This document shows positions 59,920-64,000 of a DNA stretch of 64,000 nucleotides, in pieces. Made by a program: the position numbers and the translations under genes. Location: NCBI RefSeq assembly GCF_035967765.1, contig NZ_JAYWIT010000002.1; one strand, given 5' to 3'. Under the pieces are notes generated by a model. That model saw only the letters and a program-made list of their open reading frames with translations. It searched no databases and was not told the DNA's origin. Numbering within the stretch: the first letter of the stretch is position 1; the number at the start of each line of letters is the position of its first letter. The stretch is from Conexibacter stalactiti (GTDB lineage: Bacteria; Actinomycetota; Thermoleophilia; Solirubrobacterales; Solirubrobacteraceae).

Positions 59920-61894
59920 GCCCCTTCACCGACCCGGCCAGTTCGCGCCGACGCCCGAGCAGCGGCAGGTCGTCATGCACGGCAGGGGACCGCTGCTGGT
60001 CAACGCAGGCCCCGGCAGCGGCAAGACCTCGACGCTGACCAGCCGCATCGCGCGCCTGGTCAAGGACGGCACGGCCAGACCGTCGGAGATCCTGGCGATG
60101 ACGTTCACCAACCGCGCCGCGCTGGAGATGCGCAGACGGCTCGCCGATCCGCGCATGCTCGGTCGCGAGGGCGTCGCCGGGCTGACGGTCGGGACCTTCC
60201 ACTCGATGTGCGCGCAGGTCGTGCGGCAGTACGCGGCGATGTTCGGCCGCACCTCGGCGTTCACGATCTACGACCCCGAGACGGTCGGCCGCGTCGTCGA
60301 GCAGCTGCTCGCGCGCAGCGAGCGGGCCGACCTGCGCGACGAGCTGGAGGCGCACGGCCGCGGCGCCGTCGGCGAGGTGCTGCGGGTGATGTCGCTTGGC
60401 AAGAACCGGCTTCTCTCGCCGGAGAGCTACGCCGAGAGAAGCCGCCATCCGGCGCGCGAGGCGATCGCGATGCTCTGGCGCGAGACGAACGCCGAGCTCG
60501 CCGCCAGCAACGCCTTGGATTTCGATGACCTGCTCGTCTTCACGTACTCGCTGCTGCGCGCCAACGAGTTCGTCCTGCGTCATCTGCGGCATCGGTGGCC
60601 GTGGCTGCTGGTCGACGAGCACCAGGACTGCAACCTCGCGCAGATCTGGTTGGTCTGTCTGCTCGCCGGTCCCGGCGGCAACGTGACCGCCGTCGCCGAC
60701 GACGACCAGTCGATCTATCGCTGGCGCGGCGCCGAGCTTGACGGCACGCTCAGGTTCGGCAACTGGTTCCCGGACTACCAGGCCGTCGTCCTCGGCCGCA
60801 ATTTCCGCAGCCACAGCGAGATCGTCAACTCCGCGCGGACGCTGATCGAGCACAACCAGCAACGGGTGCCCAAGGCACTCGTCTCCGACAAGGGCGCTGG
60901 GGCGACGATCGAGACGCCGACCTTCGCCAACGAGCACGCCGAAGCAAAGTGGGTGCGCGGACGGATCCAGGAGGCGATGGCCGCGGGCGTACCGAGCGGC
61001 CAGATCGCGATCATCGCCCGAAGCGGCTACTTGACCAAGACGATGCGCCGTGAGCTCACCGAAGCCGGTATCCCACACCGTGTGCTTGGCGACCTCGGCT
61101 TCTACGAGCGGGCAGTCGTCAGAGACGGTCTCGCCTACCTGGAGCTGCTCGCCAACCCACGGGACGCGCGGGCGCTGCAGCGCGCGCTCCAGGCGCCACG
61201 GCGTGGCGTCGGCGACGCCACCGTCGAGCAGGTCGTCGCGATCGCGCGCGAGCGCGATCTGGACCTCATCGAGGCATGCCGGACGCTCGCCGGCGACGGT
61301 GTCGTGCGACGCAGAGACACGCGGGCGGCACTCGTGCGGTTCGCCGACGAGCTCGACCGCCTGCGGCTCGACGCCGCAGCGGGCAAGCCGATCGACGACG
61401 TCGTCAAGGAGGCGCTGATAATCCCCGGCGGGCTCGTCGAGCACCACACAGCGAGCGTCAGAGGCGAGAAGCGCAGCGCGCGTCGAACGGACGCCGAAGA
61501 AGCACTGGCCGACCTCAAGTCGCTCTACGAAGCCGCGCGCTCCTACCGCGTCGCGGATACCGACGCCACGGTCGCCGGGTTCGTCCAGGGCGTCATGCTC
61601 GAGGAAGACCGCGATCTCGACGGCAACGACCGCGTCGACGTCTCCTCGGTGCATCGCGCGAAAGGGATGGAGGCGCAGCTGGTCGTCGTGCTCGGCTGCG
61701 AGGAGCGCGTGACGCCGCTCTGGCGCTCGATCGAGTCGCACGATCCGGCCGATCTCGAGGAGGAGCGGCGCGTCTTCTACGTCGCCTTCACGCGCGCCAT
61801 GAGACACCTGATCCTCACGCGGGTCAACGAGCGCGGCGGCCGCGCCTCCGCCGGGCCCTCGCGCTTCCTCGTCGAAGCCGGCGTGGCCGGCTGA
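59906..61894 (+). CDS. UvrD/Rep-family DNA helicase
   Basis: 662 residues with all superfamily 1A motifs. Motif I is LLVNAGPGSGKTSTLTSRIA, Ia is LAMTFTNRAALEMRRR, II is WLLVDEHQDCN, III is VTAVADDDQSIYRWRGAELD, IV is LGRNFRSHSEIV, V is VSSVHRAKGMEAQLVVVLG and VI is RRVFYVAFTRAMRHL. Motif II reads DEHQD instead of DEYQD. It should be an active 3'-5' helicase for replication of the element or DNA repair. Alternatively it and the following ATPase form a defence pair. Confidence 0.9.
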   Translation: MSVAEPLHRPGQFAPTPEQRQVVMHGRGPLLVNAGPGSGKTSTLTSRIARLVKDGTARPSEILAMTFTNRAALEMRRRLADPRMLGREGVAGLTVGTFHSMCAQVVRQYAAMFGRTSAFTIYDPETVGRVVEQLLARSERADLRDELEAHGRGAVGEVLRVMSLGKNRLLSPESYAERSRHPAREAIAMLWRETNAELAASNALDFDDLLVFTYSLLRANEFVLRHLRHRWPWLLVDEHQDCNLAQIWLVCLLAGPGGNVTAVADDDQSIYRWRGAELDGTLRFGNWFPDYQAVVLGRNFRSHSEIVNSARTLIEHNQQRVPKALVSDKGAGATIETPTFANEHAEAKWVRGRIQEAMAAGVPSGQIAIIARSGYLTKTMRRELTEAGIPHRVLGDLGFYERAVVRDGLAYLELLANPRDARALQRALQAPRRGVGDATVEQVVAIARERDLDLIEACRTLAGDGVVRRRDTRAALVRFADELDRLRLDAAAGKPIDDVVKEALIIPGGLVEHHTASVRGEKRSARRTDAEEALADLKSLYEAARSYRVADTDATVAGFVQGVMLEEDRDLDGNDRVDVSSVHRAKGMEAQLVVVLGCEERVTPLWRSIESHDPADLEEERRVFYVAFTRAMRHLILTRVNERGGRASAGPSRFLVEAGVAG

Positions 61895-61949
61895 CGACCG
61901 CATCTCGGCGACTTCCGTCGCCGTTCCAACCGACCTGAAGGAGGTCTTC

Positions 61950-64000
61950 ATGACCGACACCAACACGAGGACGCGTGCCGCTGACTGGTGGGACATCACC
62001 CGCCGGCCGCGCGATCAGCAGTCGGAACCTCGCTTGTTCGAGCGCGGCGAGGCGAAGACGACCGACGCCTGGAAGCAGCTGCTGCGCTGCCTCGGCGCCA
62101 ACGCCGGCAGAGGCCTGCCGCCACTGAGCAGTGATGCGCGTCAGCGACTGGCCGAGAACCAGTCTGTCGACCCCAACGACGCGACGACGTGGAGCACTCG
62201 CGACGCCCACGTCTCGGCCGTGCTCCAGCGCCACGGGATCGAGCTGGCGGGCCGGAAGGTCAGCGAGGAAGCACGCGTACGGCTTATCGAACAACAGCGA
62301 GTCGCCGACCGCGATGCCGGGCTCGACTGGGCGACCATCACGACTCCCGCCGAGACGCTCGACGAGCGCCTCAAGGCAGCACTTGCCGCGACGATCGATA
62401 CGGACGACCCACAGCTGTACGCGTACGAGCGGGACAAGGCGCGAGCCGTCGCCCGCCGGCACAGACTCGACGTCGACACCATCGACGACCTCGCACGCTA
62501 CGCCCTCGTCTCCGCCGAGCGCTTCGACGCGCTCGATCCCCGCTGCTGGCAGATCGGTAGCCCCCGGTGGGGAGAGGCGGTCACCAACTCGATGGGAATC
62601 GTCGAGGCGGTCGACCGGCCGGTCGGCGTCTTCCTGCACCCGGTCGACGGCACCCGGGGCGGCTGGGCGCTGACACCAACGTTCTCCGCCGACATGATCC
62701 GTCTCATCCTTCAGCTCGGAGGTGCGATCGAGAAGTCGCTGCAGAAGGCCGCGATACCCCGCCTGAACTCTGACGATCTGCTGCACGCGATCAACCAGCA
62801 GGTCCTCGAGACGCCGACCGTGCCGCTCTACCAGCTCCGCCGTCCGCCGCGGACTCCCGAGCAGCTGAAGGATGCGCTGCTCGACGAAGCTGACCTGGAC
62901 GTGAACGTAGGCCCCGTCGTCGATCCGCGGGACAAATGGGGTCGCATCCGAGTCCGGCGGCTCGGCGAGGCAGTCGACCTCGCCGTGGTCACCAATCACG
63001 CGCGCCAGTTCCCGAACCGGCTGCTCGGTCGCGGCGCCGCCGGGAGCAGAAAGGACGGCAGCCCCGGACGTGCGATGGCGCTCGGGGAAGCGGTCGCGGT
63101 CGCCGCTCAGCGAGAGCTGCCCGTCGTCCTCGGGCAGGCCGCGACCGAGGCGCTCGACGGCAGAGTCCGGGTCGGGCGCATGGCAGGTCGGCCCGGTGAG
63201 CTGACGATCACCACGGCTGCCATCTTCACCGCGACCAGCAGACGGCTTGCGGTCGACCGTGCGATCCCGCAGCTGCGCGCGCTCAAGCAGGCCGGCACCG
63301 CGGTCTCCCTCGACCCGACAGCCGTCGAGACGATCGCGATGTCGCTCGCCAGACCGCTCGCCGACGATCCGATCCTGCTGGGCCGCCAACAGGCGGTGAC
63401 GCCCCTGATGGTGCTCGGCTCCGGTCTCAATGCCAGCCAGACGGCGACGGGGAAGACGATCATGGCCGGCCGCGCGATCTACCATCGCGCGGTCACGACG
63501 CCGCGCTTTCGCGGCATGCTGGTCGCGCAGGCGCTGCTGCTGCCACAGTGGCGTGAGGAGCTGACCAGAGGCGCACCTGAGCGTCGCCTGCCGCCGCTTG
63601 CCCCGAACGTTCGGGTCGTGACGATCGAGGAGGCGAGCTCGGTCTCCGCGCAGCTCCAGCAGGCCGATCGCGACGCCGGCGACGAGGCGCTGCTGCTCCT
63701 CGTCTCCAAGAGCATGCTCGAGCGGTTCCCGCACGAGCTGGCGGCGCTCCGCTACCACCTGCTGCTCGTCGAAGAAGCACAGAGCTACCGCAACCCGGCG
63801 ACCGAGGCGCACCGCAGCCTGCGCGAGCTGCGCATGAGAGCGGTCCTCGACTGCTGGCTGCTGAGCGCCACGCCGAAGTCCAAACGCTCCGAGGAGATCG
63901 ACATCCTCGTCGGCCTCGCGATCGGCGACGAGGTGATGATCGACGAGCGCCCCAACGTGCGAGAAGCCGGCGACCTCGTTCGCGAAGAGAACGCCCATCG
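61950..64000 (+). CDS. SNF2/DEAD-like helicase-type ATPase (3' partial)
   Basis: The frame is open from ATG 61950 (GAAGGAGG 8 bp upstream) to the window end, 683 codons so far. The N-terminal ~480 residues are unrecognised and may be regulatory. The ATPase core then shows motif I LNASQTATGKTIMAGRAIYH, Ia GMLVAQALLLPQWREEL, II YHLLLVEEAQSYRNPATEAH (EEAQ rather than DEAH) and III CWLLSATPKSKRSEEIDIL. This resembles the SNF2 or large DEAD-like helicases of mobile and defence islands. The second RecA domain lies beyond the window. Confidence 0.75.
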   Translation, partial: MTDTNTRTRAADWWDITRRPRDQQSEPRLFERGEAKTTDAWKQLLRCLGANAGRGLPPLSSDARQRLAENQSVDPNDATTWSTRDAHVSAVLQRHGIELAGRKVSEEARVRLIEQQRVADRDAGLDWATITTPAETLDERLKAALAATIDTDDPQLYAYERDKARAVARRHRLDVDTIDDLARYALVSAERFDALDPRCWQIGSPRWGEAVTNSMGIVEAVDRPVGVFLHPVDGTRGGWALTPTFSADMIRLILQLGGAIEKSLQKAAIPRLNSDDLLHAINQQVLETPTVPLYQLRRPPRTPEQLKDALLDEADLDVNVGPVVDPRDKWGRIRVRRLGEAVDLAVVTNHARQFPNRLLGRGAAGSRKDGSPGRAMALGEAVAVAAQRELPVVLGQAATEALDGRVRVGRMAGRPGELTITTAAIFTATSRRLAVDRAIPQLRALKQAGTAVSLDPTAVETIAMSLARPLADDPILLGRQQAVTPLMVLGSGLNASQTATGKTIMAGRAIYHRAVTTPRFRGMLVAQALLLPQWREELTRGAPERRLPPLAPNVRVVTIEEASSVSAQLQQADRDAGDEALLLLVSKSMLERFPHELAALRYHLLLVEEAQSYRNPATEAHRSLRELRMRAVLDCWLLSATPKSKRSEEIDILVGLAIGDEVMIDERPNVREAGDLVREENAH

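Noticed and set aside
61824..63998. 724-codon open frame on the minus strand
   Set aside because: It is the complement of the plus-strand ATPase gene, which has the ribosome-binding site and helicase motifs. The minus-strand protein is low-complexity and Arg/Asp-rich.

Overview
The window is high-GC DNA with actinobacterial traits: GTG and TTG starts, tight TGATG gene overlaps and GC-rich hairpin terminators. Arginine AGA codons recur in otherwise GC-rich genes. Together with the protein families (DUF2600, ECF-like sigma factors with long tails, actinobacterial VirB4/PrgI genes) this suggests the Thermoleophilia/Solirubrobacterales (Conexibacter-like). That placement is inference, not a database result.

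Layout. Positions 1-3.9 kb are ordinary chromosome: the end of a secreted-protein gene, a glycosyltransferase, a NarL-type two-component pair and tRNA-Leu(CAG). At 3951-4023 lies tRNA-Glu(CTC), which looks like the attachment site of a large integrative and conjugative element (ICE) filling the rest of the window and running past its right edge. The integrase (3933-5342, minus) reads backwards through the tRNA. It is followed by an excisionase-like HTH protein, a NERD-like protein, an odd sigma factor, and a compact type IV secretion module (pilin-like, VirB6-like, PrgI, VirB4, 3D-NlpC/P60 hydrolase, lipoprotein; 8.4-16.1 kb). From 16.6 to 21.6 kb is a defence-like group (PIN-like protein, HEPN protein with RNAVIH, DUF2188 protein and others). 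From 22 to 36 kb is metabolic and secreted cargo: a bile-salt-hydrolase-type Ntn hydrolase, two VOC proteins, a DUF2600 terpene synthase, an ABC export system with a PadR regulator, and four or five exported proteins of unknown role. A diverged ~60 bp repeat occurs at 23.4 kb and 36.1 kb, on either side of most of this cargo. From 36.3 to 43.0 kb are regulators and the DNA-transfer operon (ParA-like, SpoIIM-like, membrane partner, VirD4-type ATPase fused to a Replic_Relax region).

From 43.2 to 54.7 kb is a type I-G (formerly I-U) CRISPR-Cas locus: array 1, cas2, a broken cas1 lacking its usual Cas4 part, array 2, a 200 bp remnant of a second cas2-cas1, a promoter region with two palindromes, a degenerate two-repeat mini-array, then csb1-csb2-cas3-csb3 and array 3. 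The effector genes are intact while adaptation is decayed. The mini-array in the csb1 leader has the layout of the crRNA-like regulators (CreA/CreR type) known from other type I systems and is the most interesting find.

From 54.7 kb to the end are ICE maintenance genes: a region of paired CGAACCG palindromes (possible origin or operator), a RepB-type primase with a zinc ribbon, two pseudo-receiver regulators, a UvrD-family helicase and a SNF2/DEAD-like ATPase cut by the window edge. The other attachment site is not in the window.
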